Shown piece after piece: positions 53,940 through 62,603 of a stretch of 64,000 bases of DNA. The stretch spans positions 62,001 to 126,000 of the forward strand of contig NC_020908.1 of assembly GCF_000155735.2 (NCBI RefSeq). Direction: 5' to 3'. The notes beneath the pieces were generated by a model. It worked only from the letters and a program-made list of their open reading frames with translations. It made no database searches and was not told the DNA's origin. The position numbers and the translations under genes were made by a program. Source of the stretch: Octadecabacter arcticus 238. Lineage in GTDB: Bacteria; Pseudomonadota; Alphaproteobacteria; Rhodobacterales; Rhodobacteraceae. Every line of letters begins with the position of its first letter. Position 1 is the stretch's first letter.

Positions 53940-55319
53940 ATGTCACCTAAATTTGCCCCCCCATCCGCCACCGCAATTATGTTGGTCACTGTAACGACCA
54001 ACGATCTTAGGGCGGCGCTTGCCAATCTGCCAAACCCGTCGGCAGACTGGTTGCGTGCCACAGGGTTCACCGCAAGCATCGGTGAGATGGCTGCGTTACC
54101 GAACGCCGATGGGTCCATTCAGGCGGTCTATGTCGGTTTGGGCGCAAAAGGCCAAACGCGGGTCCGCTTTGGCGTCGCGGCGGCGGCAGCAAAGCTCCCT
54201 GCTGGTACTTATGTTTTGGATACAATCCTAGCAGGCCTCGCATTGGAAGAAGCGGCGCTGGGGTTGCTGCTGAGCCTGTATCAATTCGACCGCTATAAGG
54301 CCGCCCCTGCGCAAGATCTGGCGTTCGTTGCGCCCGCTGGAATTGACGCGGTGCGGATCGAAGCATTGGCCGCTGGTGAATGCCTGACCCGTGATCTGAT
54401 CAACACTCCGGCGGCTGACATGGGACCGGATGAACTTGCCGACGCTGCGCAGACATTGGCGACACAGCACGGCGCGACGATGTCGATTATACAGGGCGAT
54501 GACCTGCTCGCACAGAATTTTCCGCTGATCCACACCGTTGGCCGGGCGTCGCCGCGCAAACCGCGACTTATTGATATGTCTTGGGGTCAATCTGGTCCGA
54601 AACTGACGCTTGTGGGCAAGGGCGTGTGTTTTGACACAGGGGGCCTCAACCTCAAACCTGGCGCGTCGATGGGGTTGATGAAAAAAGATATGGGCGGCGC
54701 GGCAACCGTGCTGGGCTTGGCCCATATGATCATGGCGCTGAAGGTGCCGCTGCAACTGCGCGTGCTGATTCCCGCCGTGGAAAATTCCGTCGACGGGTCG
54801 GCGTTCCGCCCTGGCGATGTTCTCAACAGCCGCAAAGGGCTCACGGTTGAGATCAACAATACTGACGCTGAAGGGCGGTTGGTTCTGGCAGACGCGCTTG
54901 CGCTGGCGGACGAAGGCAAGCCTGACCATATCATTTCAATTGCGACATTGACGGGCGCTGCACGTGTCGCCGTCGGTCCGGACATCGCGCCGTTCTTCAC
55001 AACAGACGATGCAATGGCGTGCGCGTTGCCGCAGGCCGCTGCTGAGGTCGCGGACCCAGTCTGGCAGATGCCGTTTCATGACCCCTACGAGGCGATGATT
55101 GAACCGCAGATTGCCGACTTGGACAACGCGCCGTCGGGCGGGTTTGCGGGCGCAATCACGGCGGCTCTGTTCCTGCGGCGGTTTGTAACGGATACGCCCT
55201 ACACGCATTTCGACATTTACGGTTGGAACCCAACAGCGGCACCTGCACGACCCAAGGGTGGTGTGGGCATGGGCGCCCGGGCCATTTTGGCAGCCCTACC
55301 TGAGGTCTTGGGTCTATGA
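53940..55319 (+). CDS. Leucyl aminopeptidase family protein (M17)
   Basis: The 459-aa cytoplasmic zinc aminopeptidase removes N-terminal residues from peptides. The M17 signature NNTDAEGRLVLADAL is intact. Other metal and catalytic residues lie in GKGVCFDTGGLNLKPGASMGLMKKDMGGAA. The N-terminal domain is shorter than in E. coli PepA, as in the pepB-like group. The stop overlaps the start of the NlpC/P60 gene as ATGA, so they form an operon that may process peptides and cell-wall fragments. Confidence 0.95.
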   Translation: MSPKFAPPSATAIMLVTVTTNDLRAALANLPNPSADWLRATGFTASIGEMAALPNADGSIQAVYVGLGAKGQTRVRFGVAAAAAKLPAGTYVLDTILAGLALEEAALGLLLSLYQFDRYKAAPAQDLAFVAPAGIDAVRIEALAAGECLTRDLINTPAADMGPDELADAAQTLATQHGATMSIIQGDDLLAQNFPLIHTVGRASPRKPRLIDMSWGQSGPKLTLVGKGVCFDTGGLNLKPGASMGLMKKDMGGAATVLGLAHMIMALKVPLQLRVLIPAVENSVDGSAFRPGDVLNSRKGLTVEINNTDAEGRLVLADALALADEGKPDHIISIATLTGAARVAVGPDIAPFFTTDDAMACALPQAAAEVADPVWQMPFHDPYEAMIEPQIADLDNAPSGGFAGAITAALFLRRFVTDTPYTHFDIYGWNPTAAPARPKGGVGMGARAILAALPEVLGL

Positions 55320-56143
55320 CAGACGCGCGCCTGACCCCTGCCAATGGGCGCGTCGCGGCCAGCCATTTGCGCGGTCAGGTCGACGCCGATGTGTTTGTTG
55401 ATGGCGACCCGTTCTCAGTCGGGCAAGTCGTGGTCGACCTTTGTGCCGCGCCAGCAGGCAGACGCGAACGGCAATTGTTGCTGGGCGCCGCTCTGACTGT
55501 GTATGAACGCCGCGATGGTTGGGCCTTTGTGCAATGCAAACGCGACGGTTATGTAGGTTATGTCCCTGAATCAGTGCTGGTCACACCGAACGCCACGACC
55601 CACCGTATCGCTACGCCAGCGACCCACGCCTACGCGACTGAAAGCTTCAAGTCGCGCGACCTTTTGCATCTGCCATTTGGCGCAGAAGTCACCGTCGTAA
55701 ATGAACGGCCCAAGTTCTTTGAAACGCCGAACGGCTTTATCCCTAAAAAGCACCTACGCCCGCTGGAGCAACTGTTCTCGGACCCCGCCACGGTTGCGCA
55801 GCTTTATTTTGGTGTGCCGTATCTTTGGGGCGGAAATTCCACCCGAGGGGTTGATTGTTCAGGCCTTGTTCAGGCCGCCTATCACGCTTGTGGGCACTTG
55901 TGCGCCGGTGATAGTGACCTGCAAAGCGACGGATTAGGGCGACTTTTGGAAAGCGGTGAAAACCTGCTGCGCGGTGATTTGATTTTTTGGGACGGCCACG
56001 TCGCTATGATGGTTGATGCCGATACGATGATCCATGCAAACGCCCATCACATGGCTGTGGTCTACGAAGGTTTGGTGCAGGCGACGTTGCGCATCAAAAC
56101 GCAGGGCAACGGCGACGTTACAGCCCGTCGACGGGTTCTGTAG
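55316..56143 (+). CDS. NlpC/P60-family peptidase with SH3 domains
   Basis: The 275-aa protein has one or two bacterial SH3-like domains (GWAFVQCKRDGYVGYVPESVL, and ATHAYATESFKSRDLLHLPFG) followed by an NlpC/P60 domain. The catalytic Cys is in GVDCSGLVQAAYHACG and the His in GDLIFWDGHVAMMVDADTMIHAN. It has no signal peptide, and relatives recycle gamma-D-glutamyl-diaminopimelate peptides. It is coupled to the upstream M17 peptidase gene. Confidence 0.95.
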   Translation: MTDARLTPANGRVAASHLRGQVDADVFVDGDPFSVGQVVVDLCAAPAGRRERQLLLGAALTVYERRDGWAFVQCKRDGYVGYVPESVLVTPNATTHRIATPATHAYATESFKSRDLLHLPFGAEVTVVNERPKFFETPNGFIPKKHLRPLEQLFSDPATVAQLYFGVPYLWGGNSTRGVDCSGLVQAAYHACGHLCAGDSDLQSDGLGRLLESGENLLRGDLIFWDGHVAMMVDADTMIHANAHHMAVVYEGLVQATLRIKTQGNGDVTARRRVL

Positions 56144-56151
56144 TCGCATCG

Positions 56152-56487
56152 TCAATCGATGGCCCGGATCAATTTACGTTCCAACACCCGCAACACTTGG
56201 CGCAGATCGTTGCCACGTTTAAGGATCCGCCCCTCCATCCCGATCACAACGTATTGCCCTTGTTTCATCCGAAGGCTTGGGCGTTTCTCGATGCGATACA
56301 TCGGGTGCTCCGCCGTGCGTCGAAAGACCGAAAAAACCGCGACCTCTTTGAGGTGCGAAATCCCATAGTCGCGCCATTCACCCGCTGCCACGAACCGCCC
56401 ATATAAAGACAGGATCGCGTTAAGTTCGGTGCGATGAAATGCGATTTGTGTCGGCGCTGAGTTGGGAAATGGTGTCGGTGCGTTCAT
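56152..56487 (-). CDS. DUF2794-family protein
   Basis: The 111-aa cytoplasmic protein has the alphaproteobacterial DUF2794 pattern: FHRTELNAILSLYGRFVAAGEWRDYGI, then VFSVFRRTAEHPMYRIEKRP and LRQVLRVLERKLIRAI. The function is unknown. Confidence 0.92.
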   Translation of the reverse strand: MNAPTPFPNSAPTQIAFHRTELNAILSLYGRFVAAGEWRDYGISHLKEVAVFSVFRRTAEHPMYRIEKRPSLRMKQGQYVVIGMEGRILKRGNDLRQVLRVLERKLIRAID

Positions 56488-56680
56488 GGCACTAGATTTG
56501 CCCCAACGCGGTATTAAATCAACCCGTCTGTCTGATAAATGGCGTCTCTGCCGTCAAATACCCCCGCTCCGGTCCTATTCGCGCCACATTCTGACTGCAT
56601 ACGAACTCTATCGAAAGTCCTCCGAAGGTGCGTTTATCAGCCCCCACCCAGTACATGCCTTCGGAGTGACTTCGTGATTC

Positions 56681-56980
56681 TCAAGAACAGAAAATTGACC
56701 TAATCCGGTTGTCGGAACTGACGTTAAAGTTGATCCGTTCCGGGCGAAAATCCATTGTGATCGCCTGATTTGGCCGGATCACTCTGACCTGTCCGAGCAA
56801 CAAAACACGTTCTAGTGCGGTCGCGTCTTCGCCGATAAGGGGCGCGTATCGGTTGGCGTTACAGGTGTCGTCAGCCGCATCTGACAGGCCTGCACCCATT
56901 GGCGTTGGCGCATTCGGGCCAAGCGCAGTGTCGCACGCGGCGAGCAACAAAATCGCTGCAATGACTGATAAATTCTACAT
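56681..56980 (-). pseudogene. I78-type peptidase inhibitor lipoprotein, stop at codon 2
   Basis: Reading leftwards, ATG 56980 is followed at once by TAG (56977-56975) and then NLSVIAAILLLAACD, a lipoprotein signal with lipobox LLAAC. The mature part has the I78 inhibitor pattern (CNANRYAPLIGEDATALERVLLLGQVRVIRPNQAITMDFRPERINF). Codon 2 was probably AAG (Lys). Translation could only start from a TTG at 56950, too short for a good signal. It follows the tetR gene by 25 bases on the same strand. Confidence 0.75.
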
Positions 56981-57005
56981 AGGCACTTATTCATTCTTCC
57001 GCTGT

Positions 57006-57623
57006 TTAGGTCGCGTACCGCGCAAGGAATGTGTCGACCGCACCGACCACGATTCGCTTTTTCTGAGTGTCATCAAATGACGTGTCCATGCTGAATATGA
57101 GGCGCGGAAACAGGTCAGCCTTGCAAAGTTCACTAAACTGATCGGCGGCCAATGGCAGATCGTCGATCTCCAGCTCGTTGCGTGAAATGCCAACTTTCAT
57201 GAATGCAATCAACCGATCCCGCACCAGTGCGGGGCCGCTCTCGTAAAACTCACGTCCCAATTCGGGAAACCGATCACTTTCGGCAACACACAGCCGGAAA
57301 ACCCTTTGGCCGAAATTTGACGTGAAGAAATTAACCATCTGCCACGCGGCTTCCGTCAAAACGGTGCCAACAGGAAGGGACATATCAATGGTTTCAACGG
57401 CTGCTTCCGCTTGCCGGATGCATTCGGATTTGGCGACTTCCATGAACAAAAAACGCTTGTCTGGAAAGTAGCTGTAGAGCGTCGCCTTGGAAACGCCGGC
57501 GGCGCGGGCAATGTCGTCAACGCTCGCACCCTCAAAACCATCTGACATAAAAATTTCGCGCGCGCCGTCAAGAACTTGGTCGAACTTGCGCCCGCGCTTC
57601 ACCTTAGGTGGTCCGTCAGCCAT
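57006..57623 (-). CDS. TetR-family transcriptional regulator
   Basis: The 205-aa protein has an N-terminal TetR HTH (AREIFMSDGFEGASVDDIARAAGVSKATLYSYFPDKRFLF) and a helical ligand-binding domain. An operator-like palindrome (AAACTGAACCGTTTA) lies 26 bases before its start and two stronger ones lie between the next gene and mbfA. It therefore likely represses itself and those genes. Confidence 0.94.
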   Translation of the reverse strand: MADGPPKVKRGRKFDQVLDGAREIFMSDGFEGASVDDIARAAGVSKATLYSYFPDKRFLFMEVAKSECIRQAEAAVETIDMSLPVGTVLTEAAWQMVNFFTSNFGQRVFRLCVAESDRFPELGREFYESGPALVRDRLIAFMKVGISRNELEIDDLPLAADQFSELCKADLFPRLIFSMDTSFDDTQKKRIVVGAVDTFLARYAT

Positions 57624-57648
57624 GAATGGTCTCCTTGCCCAACCCTAT

Positions 57649-57663
57649 AAACTGAACCGTTTA
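57649..57663. promoter_or_regulatory. Candidate TetR operator O1
   Basis: AAACTGAACCGTTTA lies in front of the tetR gene. It shares the ACTGA and CGGTTT half-sites with the palindromes at 57898 and 57935, so it fits autoregulation. Confidence 0.6.
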
Positions 57664-57686
57664 GATCGGGCAAGGAGGGGCTGGGT

Positions 57687-57863
57687 TTATTCCTGAACCA
57701 TGCACAGGCCAGATATCGCGTCTGGCGACACACAGTCTTTGGAGACTGTGACGTCCGCAGCGGGCGGGAACGATAAGTTTGGAAGAGAAAATGAGAAGCC
57801 GCCGGCCGTTGCGGACGTGGCGAGCATCAGGGTCGTTGCGGTGACAAGTGCGATGCGTTTCAT
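57687..57863 (-). CDS. Small secreted protein under TetR control
   Basis: The 58-codon gene starts at ATG 57863 after GAAAGG. It encodes a clear signal peptide (MKRIALVTATTLMLATSATA) and a mature part of about 38 residues (GGFSFSLPNLSFPPAADVTV, then SKDCVSPDAI) with two Cys. It is short enough to be missed by length filters. Two TetR-type operators lie 35-90 bases upstream. The function is unknown; possible roles are a periplasmic stress or metal peptide. Confidence 0.7.
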   Translation of the reverse strand: MKRIALVTATTLMLATSATAGGFSFSLPNLSFPPAADVTVSKDCVSPDAISGLCMVQE

Positions 57864-57897
57864 AGTGCGTGCCTTTCAGGTGAACTTGATTTCCAAA

Positions 57898-57955
57898 TAA
57901 CTAAACCGATCAGTTTAGTTACGCAAGCATTAAATGAACTGATCGGTTCACTTTA
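57898..57955. promoter_or_regulatory. Paired TetR operators O2 and O3
   Basis: O2 (57899-57920) is AACTAAAC-CGATCA-GTTTAGTT, and O3 (57935-57950) is TGAACTGATCGGTTCA. Both share the ACTGATCGGTT-type core, and their centres are 33 bases apart, about three helix turns. They lie between the divergent small secreted gene and mbfA, so one TetR could control both. Confidence 0.75.
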
Positions 57956-57986
57956 TGCACTTGATGCTGTCCCAAAGAGGGGTACA

Positions 57987-58001
57987 TTAGAACAATTCTA
58001 A
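57987..58001. promoter_or_regulatory. Irr-type iron control element before mbfA
   Basis: The perfect palindrome TTAGAA-CAA-TTCTAA lies 15 bases before the mbfA start. It matches the alphaproteobacterial Irr box (ICE, TTTAGAA-N3-TTCTAAA). mbfA is a known Irr target in rhizobia, so iron-dependent control is likely. Confidence 0.8.
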
Positions 58002-58015
58002 CAATGAGGCACGAC

Positions 58016-58993
58016 ATGATCCCTGGAGTTTCCAGCAGAAAGCGGTTCTCTGACCTTGCTGAGCAAGAAGTCCTCGCGCTTGCAATTTCGTCAGAAGAAG
58101 ATGACGCACAAATTTATCGCAGCTACGCCCAGCGCCTCCGCGAGGATTTTCCCGCTTCAGCTGCAATATTTGATGGCATGGCCGTTGAAGAAGACGAACA
58201 TCGTCGTCGCCTCATAGATCTGCACCAGTCCCGTTTTGGTGACACAATCCTGCTAATCCGCCGCGAACATGTCGCTGGATTTTACGCACGCCGCCCCGTT
58301 TGGCTTATCGAAAACCTCGGCCTTGATCGCATTCGCGATGAGGCCCGCCAAATGGAACGCGACGCACAACGCTTCTACGAAACGGCGGCCAAGACAACGA
58401 CCGACGCGGCAACCCGCAAACTGCTGGGCGACCTTGCCGCAGCAGAGGCGGGACATTCCGAACGGGCGGTTGAGCTGCTTGAGGAAAAAGTAAGCCCGGA
58501 TGCCGACACAGAAGAAAAGGACGCAGCGCATCGGCAGTTTGTTCTGACGTGGGTGCAGCCTGGATTGGCGGGGCTGATGGACGGGTCCGTCTCGACCCTC
58601 GCGCCGATCTTCGCCGTTGCCTTCGCGACTCAAAACACGTGGACGACATTTCTTGTCGGTCTTGCCGCCAGCATCGGCGCGGGTATTTCCATGGGCTTTA
58701 CCGAAGCCGCCAGTGACGACGGGCAAATTTCCGGTCGTGGCGCGCCGTGGAAACGCGGGGTTGCGTCGGGTGTGATGACAACGCTTGGTGGCCTTGGTCA
58801 TGCGATGCCGTATCTCATCACCGATTTCTGGACCGCAACAATCATCGCAATCATCGTGGTTTTCATCGAACTTTGGGCAATTGCATGGATCCAAAACCGT
58901 TACATGCAAACTCCATTCTTTCGCGCGGCTTTTCAGGTGGTCCTTGGCGGGGCGCTGGTTCTTGCGGCGGGCATTCTCATCGGCAGCGGGTAG
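58016..58993 (+). CDS. mbfA: Membrane-bound ferritin MbfA (iron exporter)
   Basis: The product is 325 aa from ATG 58016, after GAGGCACGAC; an ATG at 58004 lacks a ribosome-binding site. The N-terminal half is a ferritin-like diiron domain (SSEEDDAQIYRSYAQRLRED, VEEDEHRRRLIDLHQ, and LGDLAAAEAGHSERAVELLEE). The C-terminal half is a VIT1-type transporter (PGLAGLMDGSVSTLAPIFAVAF, GISMGFTEAASDDGQ). It exports iron under high iron or oxidative stress in relatives. It is controlled by the Irr-type box and perhaps by the TetR operators. Confidence 0.94.
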   Translation: MIPGVSSRKRFSDLAEQEVLALAISSEEDDAQIYRSYAQRLREDFPASAAIFDGMAVEEDEHRRRLIDLHQSRFGDTILLIRREHVAGFYARRPVWLIENLGLDRIRDEARQMERDAQRFYETAAKTTTDAATRKLLGDLAAAEAGHSERAVELLEEKVSPDADTEEKDAAHRQFVLTWVQPGLAGLMDGSVSTLAPIFAVAFATQNTWTTFLVGLAASIGAGISMGFTEAASDDGQISGRGAPWKRGVASGVMTTLGGLGHAMPYLITDFWTATIIAIIVVFIELWAIAWIQNRYMQTPFFRAAFQVVLGGALVLAAGILIGSG

Positions 58994-59031
58994 TGCTTTT
59001 GCCCGCTCCAATGTAGTGCTAACGCTGTAAT

Positions 59032-59955
59032 ATGTTAGATATTTTTCTCCAGACCTTGCCATTTTTCGCGCTGATTGGCCTCGGCTACGGCGCAGGGCGA
59101 TCAGGCTTTTTCACGCCCGAGGCAACAGCATACCTAACGAAATTCGTCTTCTATTTCGCGCTGTCGGCCATGCTGTTCAGGTTCTCGGCGAACCTGTCCT
59201 TGGGTGAAATTTTCGACTGGCCCTTTGTTCTCGCCTACCTTTGGGGCACGATGTTCATCTACCTCATCGCGACGGGCGTGGCACTGCTGCGCAAACGTGG
59301 CATCGAAGAAGCCGCAATTGAGGCCCAATGTGCCGTCATCGGCAACGTCGGTTTCCTTGGGATTCCAATGTTGGTGCTGCTTTTGGGCGAACAGGCCATC
59401 GGGCCGGTTATGCTGGTCCTCGCGGTTGATCTCATCGTGTTTGGCTCGCTTATCGTCATTCTTATTACTGGATCGCGTGACGGTCGGATGTCGCCGGGCG
59501 TGTTGCGAACCGTCGGCATTGGCTTGCTGAAAAACCCGATGATCGTATCCATTTCCCTCGGCCTTATAGTGTCGTCGATTGGCCTGCCAATCCCAAAGCC
59601 TGCAAATGAATTCCTGTCCCTTCTCGGGGCAGCGGCCACGCCCGGCGCGTTGTTTGCAATTGGCGCGTCCCTCGCGACCAAGTCGGCCGAACGCGTCGTC
59701 GTGGCAGGCTGGCTGTCGTTTGCAAAATTGGTATTGCATCCAGCCGCGGTCGCCTTTGCTGCGCTAGTGATGTTTCCGGTTGACGCATACGCCGCCGGTG
59801 TCATGATCGCATGTGCTGCCTTGCCCGTAGCTGGAAATGTCTACATTCTTGCGCAACACTACGTCGTCGCCCCATCGCGGGTGTCGGCGTCCATTCTGAT
59901 TTCCACCGCCCTAAGCGTCATAACGATCTCTGCCGTGATTGCCGCTGTGACCTGA
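59032..59955 (+). CDS. AEC-family transporter
   Basis: The 307-aa protein has ten hydrophobic helices and the auxin-efflux-carrier family pattern (LPFFALIGLGYGAGRSGFFTPEATAYLTKFVFYFALSAMLF, then GNVGFLGIPMLVLLLGE). Bacterial members carry malate or similar carboxylates, but the substrate here is unknown. It is followed after 13 bases by the nitroreductase gene. Confidence 0.92.
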   Translation: MLDIFLQTLPFFALIGLGYGAGRSGFFTPEATAYLTKFVFYFALSAMLFRFSANLSLGEIFDWPFVLAYLWGTMFIYLIATGVALLRKRGIEEAAIEAQCAVIGNVGFLGIPMLVLLLGEQAIGPVMLVLAVDLIVFGSLIVILITGSRDGRMSPGVLRTVGIGLLKNPMIVSISLGLIVSSIGLPIPKPANEFLSLLGAAATPGALFAIGASLATKSAERVVVAGWLSFAKLVLHPAAVAFAALVMFPVDAYAAGVMIACAALPVAGNVYILAQHYVVAPSRVSASILISTALSVITISAVIAAVT

Positions 59956-59968
59956 TAGAAAGCCAGCC

Positions 59969-60664
59969 ATGAACGAAGTCCTTCCAAGCTATCAGGCCCT
60001 GCCACTGCCCGACCGCAGCGATTACGACGATGCCCGAATGCAGGCCGAGGCTGAGCGTTTTTATGCCCATGTCAAAACCCGACATTCGATCCGTGAATAC
60101 ACTGATAAACCCGTGCCAAAGGCGGTAATAGAAGCCTGCGTTCTTGCCGCCGGAACCGCCCCGAGTGGTGCAAACCAACAGCCTTGGCATTTTGTGGCAA
60201 TCAGCGATCCGGTGATGAAATCCGCCATTCGCAAAGCGGCCGAAGATGAGGAAAAAAAGTTCTACAGCGGCGCTGGCGGCGATGCTTGGCTCAAGGCCTT
60301 GGAACCGATCGGCACCGATGCGTCCAAGCCGCACCTCGATATTGCACCTTGGTTGATCGTGGTTTTCGCCCAACGCTGGGGTGAACGGGATGGCGCGCGC
60401 GTCAAACATTACTACGTCCCCGAAAGCGTCGGAATTGCCACGGGAATGCTGATCACGGCCCTGCATACCGCAGGCCTGTCCTGCCTCACCCATACGCCCA
60501 ACCCGATGAAATTTCTGAATGAACTGTGCGCCCGTCCCGAGAGCGAAAAGCCAATCATGATCCTCGCTGTTGGGCATCCTGCCGACAATGCGACAGTGCC
60601 TGCCATTGCGAAAAATAAGAAGGATTTGCAGGAAATCCTGACCACTTATCAAGGTGATGTATGA
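59969..60664 (+). CDS. Nitroreductase-family flavoprotein, iodotyrosine-deiodinase-like
   Basis: The 231-aa FMN-binding protein has the N-terminal RHSIREYTDKPVP, the FMN-binding SGANQQPWHFVAIS, the lid region with KALEPIGTDASKPHLDIAPWLIVVF, and THTPNPMKFLNELC ... EKPIMILAVGHPADNATVP. The last two are close to bacterial iodotyrosine deiodinase homologues as I remember them. Other nitroreductases such as BluB are less similar. The stop overlaps the next start as ATGA. Confidence 0.88.
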   Translation: MNEVLPSYQALPLPDRSDYDDARMQAEAERFYAHVKTRHSIREYTDKPVPKAVIEACVLAAGTAPSGANQQPWHFVAISDPVMKSAIRKAAEDEEKKFYSGAGGDAWLKALEPIGTDASKPHLDIAPWLIVVFAQRWGERDGARVKHYYVPESVGIATGMLITALHTAGLSCLTHTPNPMKFLNELCARPESEKPIMILAVGHPADNATVPAIAKNKKDLQEILTTYQGDV

Positions 60665-61491
60665 TGGAAGTCTTATCAGAAAACCGCTGCTTTGGCGGTA
60701 TACAGGGTGTCTACAAGCACCAATCGACTGCAACTGGAACCGACATGACCTTTGCGGTATTCCTCCCCGCCGAAGCCGCTGACGGACCTGTTCCAGTGCT
60801 GTGGTTCCTGTCGGGTCTGACCTGCACCCATGACAACGCGATGACCAAAGCAGGCGCGCAGGCGTGGGCGGCCGAACAGGGGATCGCAATCGTCTTTCCC
60901 GACACATCCCCGCGCGGTGACGGTGTGCCAAACGATGACGCCTTTGATCTCGGCCAAGGGGCAGGTTTTTACATCGACGCGACTGAGGCGCCGTGGTCCG
61001 ATCATTTCAAAATGTGGACCTACACGGCAGAAGAACTGCCTGCCGTTATCGGTGAAAACTTCGCGGTCGACCTGACCCGACAGTCTATCACCGGCCATTC
61101 CATGGGTGGCCACGGCGCGCTGACGATGGCGATGGCACTGCCCGGGCGGTTCCGGTCTGTGTCTGCCTTCGCGCCAATCTGCAACCCGACGCAAAGCGAC
61201 TGGGGCCGCAAACAATTCACCGCCTATTGGGGCGATGAAGACAATTGGGGACTGCATGACGCGACGCTGTTGATGAAGAAATCGGGCTTTGACGGGCCGA
61301 TGTTGATCGATACGGGAACGAACGACCAATTCTGGGATTTGCTCGGCACCGAGGCCTTTGCAGCCGCGATGACCGCCAAGCGGCAAGAAGGTCTGTTGCG
61401 TCTGCAAAAAGGCTACGATCACAGCTATTTCTTCATCTCAACGTTCATGGAAGATCACGTAAACTTCCACGCAGAAGCGTTGTGGGCGTGA
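60661..61491 (+). CDS. fghA: S-formylglutathione hydrolase
   Basis: It hydrolyses S-formylglutathione to formate and glutathione, the second step of glutathione-dependent formaldehyde oxidation. The 276-aa alpha/beta-hydrolase has the catalytic Ser in GHSMGGHGAL, Asp in TGTNDQFWD and His in YDHSYFF, and the family motifs LSGLTCTHDN and PDTSPRGDGVPNDD. It is coupled to the nitroreductase gene. Confidence 0.96.
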   Translation: MMEVLSENRCFGGIQGVYKHQSTATGTDMTFAVFLPAEAADGPVPVLWFLSGLTCTHDNAMTKAGAQAWAAEQGIAIVFPDTSPRGDGVPNDDAFDLGQGAGFYIDATEAPWSDHFKMWTYTAEELPAVIGENFAVDLTRQSITGHSMGGHGALTMAMALPGRFRSVSAFAPICNPTQSDWGRKQFTAYWGDEDNWGLHDATLLMKKSGFDGPMLIDTGTNDQFWDLLGTEAFAAAMTAKRQEGLLRLQKGYDHSYFFISTFMEDHVNFHAEALWA

Positions 61492-61516
61492 ACAGCGTCG
61501 CACAAAAAGTGCGCGT

Positions 61517-61966
61517 ATGATTTACATCGACGCGGATGCATGCCCCGTTAAGGCGGAAGTCGAAAAAGTCGGCACGCGCCATGGCGTGCACATATTCGTT
61601 GTGTCCAACGGTGGCTTGCGACCATCACAAAACCCGCTGGTCGAAACGATCATCGTGCCTGATGGCCCGGACATTGCCGACATGTGGATCGCTGATCGTG
61701 CGGTCACCGGCGATATTGTTATCACTGGCGACATCCCCTTGGCCGCCAAATGCGTTGCAGCGGGCGCGCGTGTGCTCAAACACAATGGTGAGGCTTTGAA
61801 CCAAGCCAACATCGGCAACGTCCTTGCGACACGCGATCTGATGACAGATATTCGTGCGGCTGATCCATTCCGGCAGGGCGGCGGCAAGGCGTTTTCGAAA
61901 GCCGACCGTTCCCGTTTTCTGGATGCGTTGGAGCGTGAATTGCGCGCCACCAAACTAGCCAAATGA
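61517..61966 (+). CDS. DUF188 (YaiI/YqxD) family protein
   Basis: The 149-aa protein has the family signature IYIDADACPVKAEVEKV at the start and PDGPDIADMWIADRAVTGDIVITGDIPLA. It is PIN-like in fold by report, with the Asp residues as putative metal ligands. The biological role is unknown. Confidence 0.95.
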   Translation: MIYIDADACPVKAEVEKVGTRHGVHIFVVSNGGLRPSQNPLVETIIVPDGPDIADMWIADRAVTGDIVITGDIPLAAKCVAAGARVLKHNGEALNQANIGNVLATRDLMTDIRAADPFRQGGGKAFSKADRSRFLDALERELRATKLAK

Positions 61967-61982
61967 GCGGGGAATACGCCAT

Positions 61983-62603
61983 ATGACTGTACGAGCCGTT
62001 CTGTTCGACATTGGAAACGTGCTTGTCGAATGGCAGCCAGAGCGGTTTTTCGATCGCGTGATTGGCGTAGATCGCAGCGCGGCCTTTTTCGCGGCGGTCC
62101 CAATCCTGGAGATGAACGACCGCGTCGATGCAGGTGAGAATTTTCAAGATGCTGTGGCAGGAATGATTTTAGCCCATCCAAATTGGACGAATGAACTGGC
62201 CCTGTGGCGTGACCGTTGGATCGAAATGGCATCGCCTGCGATTGATCATTCCGTGCGCCTCTTGCGCGCCCTGCGCTGCGCGGGGCATCCTGTCTTTGCG
62301 CTGTCGAATTTCGGCAATGAAACGTTCCAAATCGCGCGGCTTGCCTACCCGTTCCTAGACGAGTTTGAGCGGAGATTTATTTCGGCAGAGTTAGGGATGA
62401 GCAAGCCTGACACAGCAATCTATCAACGGGTTGAGGCGGAGTGCGGCATTGCGCAAAATGCACTGCTGTTCACCGATGATCGACCTGAAAACATAGCAGC
62501 TGCGCGCGCACGCGGTTGGCAAACCCACCTTTTTGATGGCTCAGATGGCTGGGCCGCGCGACTGGTTCGTGAAGGATTACTAACACTGGAGGCTGCCCAA
62601 TGA
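61983..62603 (+). CDS. HAD-superfamily phosphatase
   Basis: The 206-aa protein shows the four HAD motifs: VLFDIGNVLVEW (nucleophile Asp, though the second Asp of DxD is Gly-Asn), ALSNFG (motif II), GMSKPDTAIYQ (Lys, motif III) and LLFTDDRPENIAAARARGW (motif IV). The lack of the second Asp in motif I is seen in other YihX/glucose-1-phosphatase-like members. The substrate is unknown. It overlaps the next gene as ATGA. Confidence 0.92.
   Translation: MTVRAVLFDIGNVLVEWQPERFFDRVIGVDRSAAFFAAVPILEMNDRVDAGENFQDAVAGMILAHPNWTNELALWRDRWIEMASPAIDHSVRLLRALRCAGHPVFALSNFGNETFQIARLAYPFLDEFERRFISAELGMSKPDTAIYQRVEAECGIAQNALLFTDDRPENIAAARARGWQTHLFDGSDGWAARLVREGLLTLEAAQ

Noticed and set aside
56462..56677. Plus-strand ORF of 71 aa upstream of the I78 gene
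   Set aside because: It starts inside the DUF2794 gene on the opposite strand, and has no ribosome site and no recognisable pattern.
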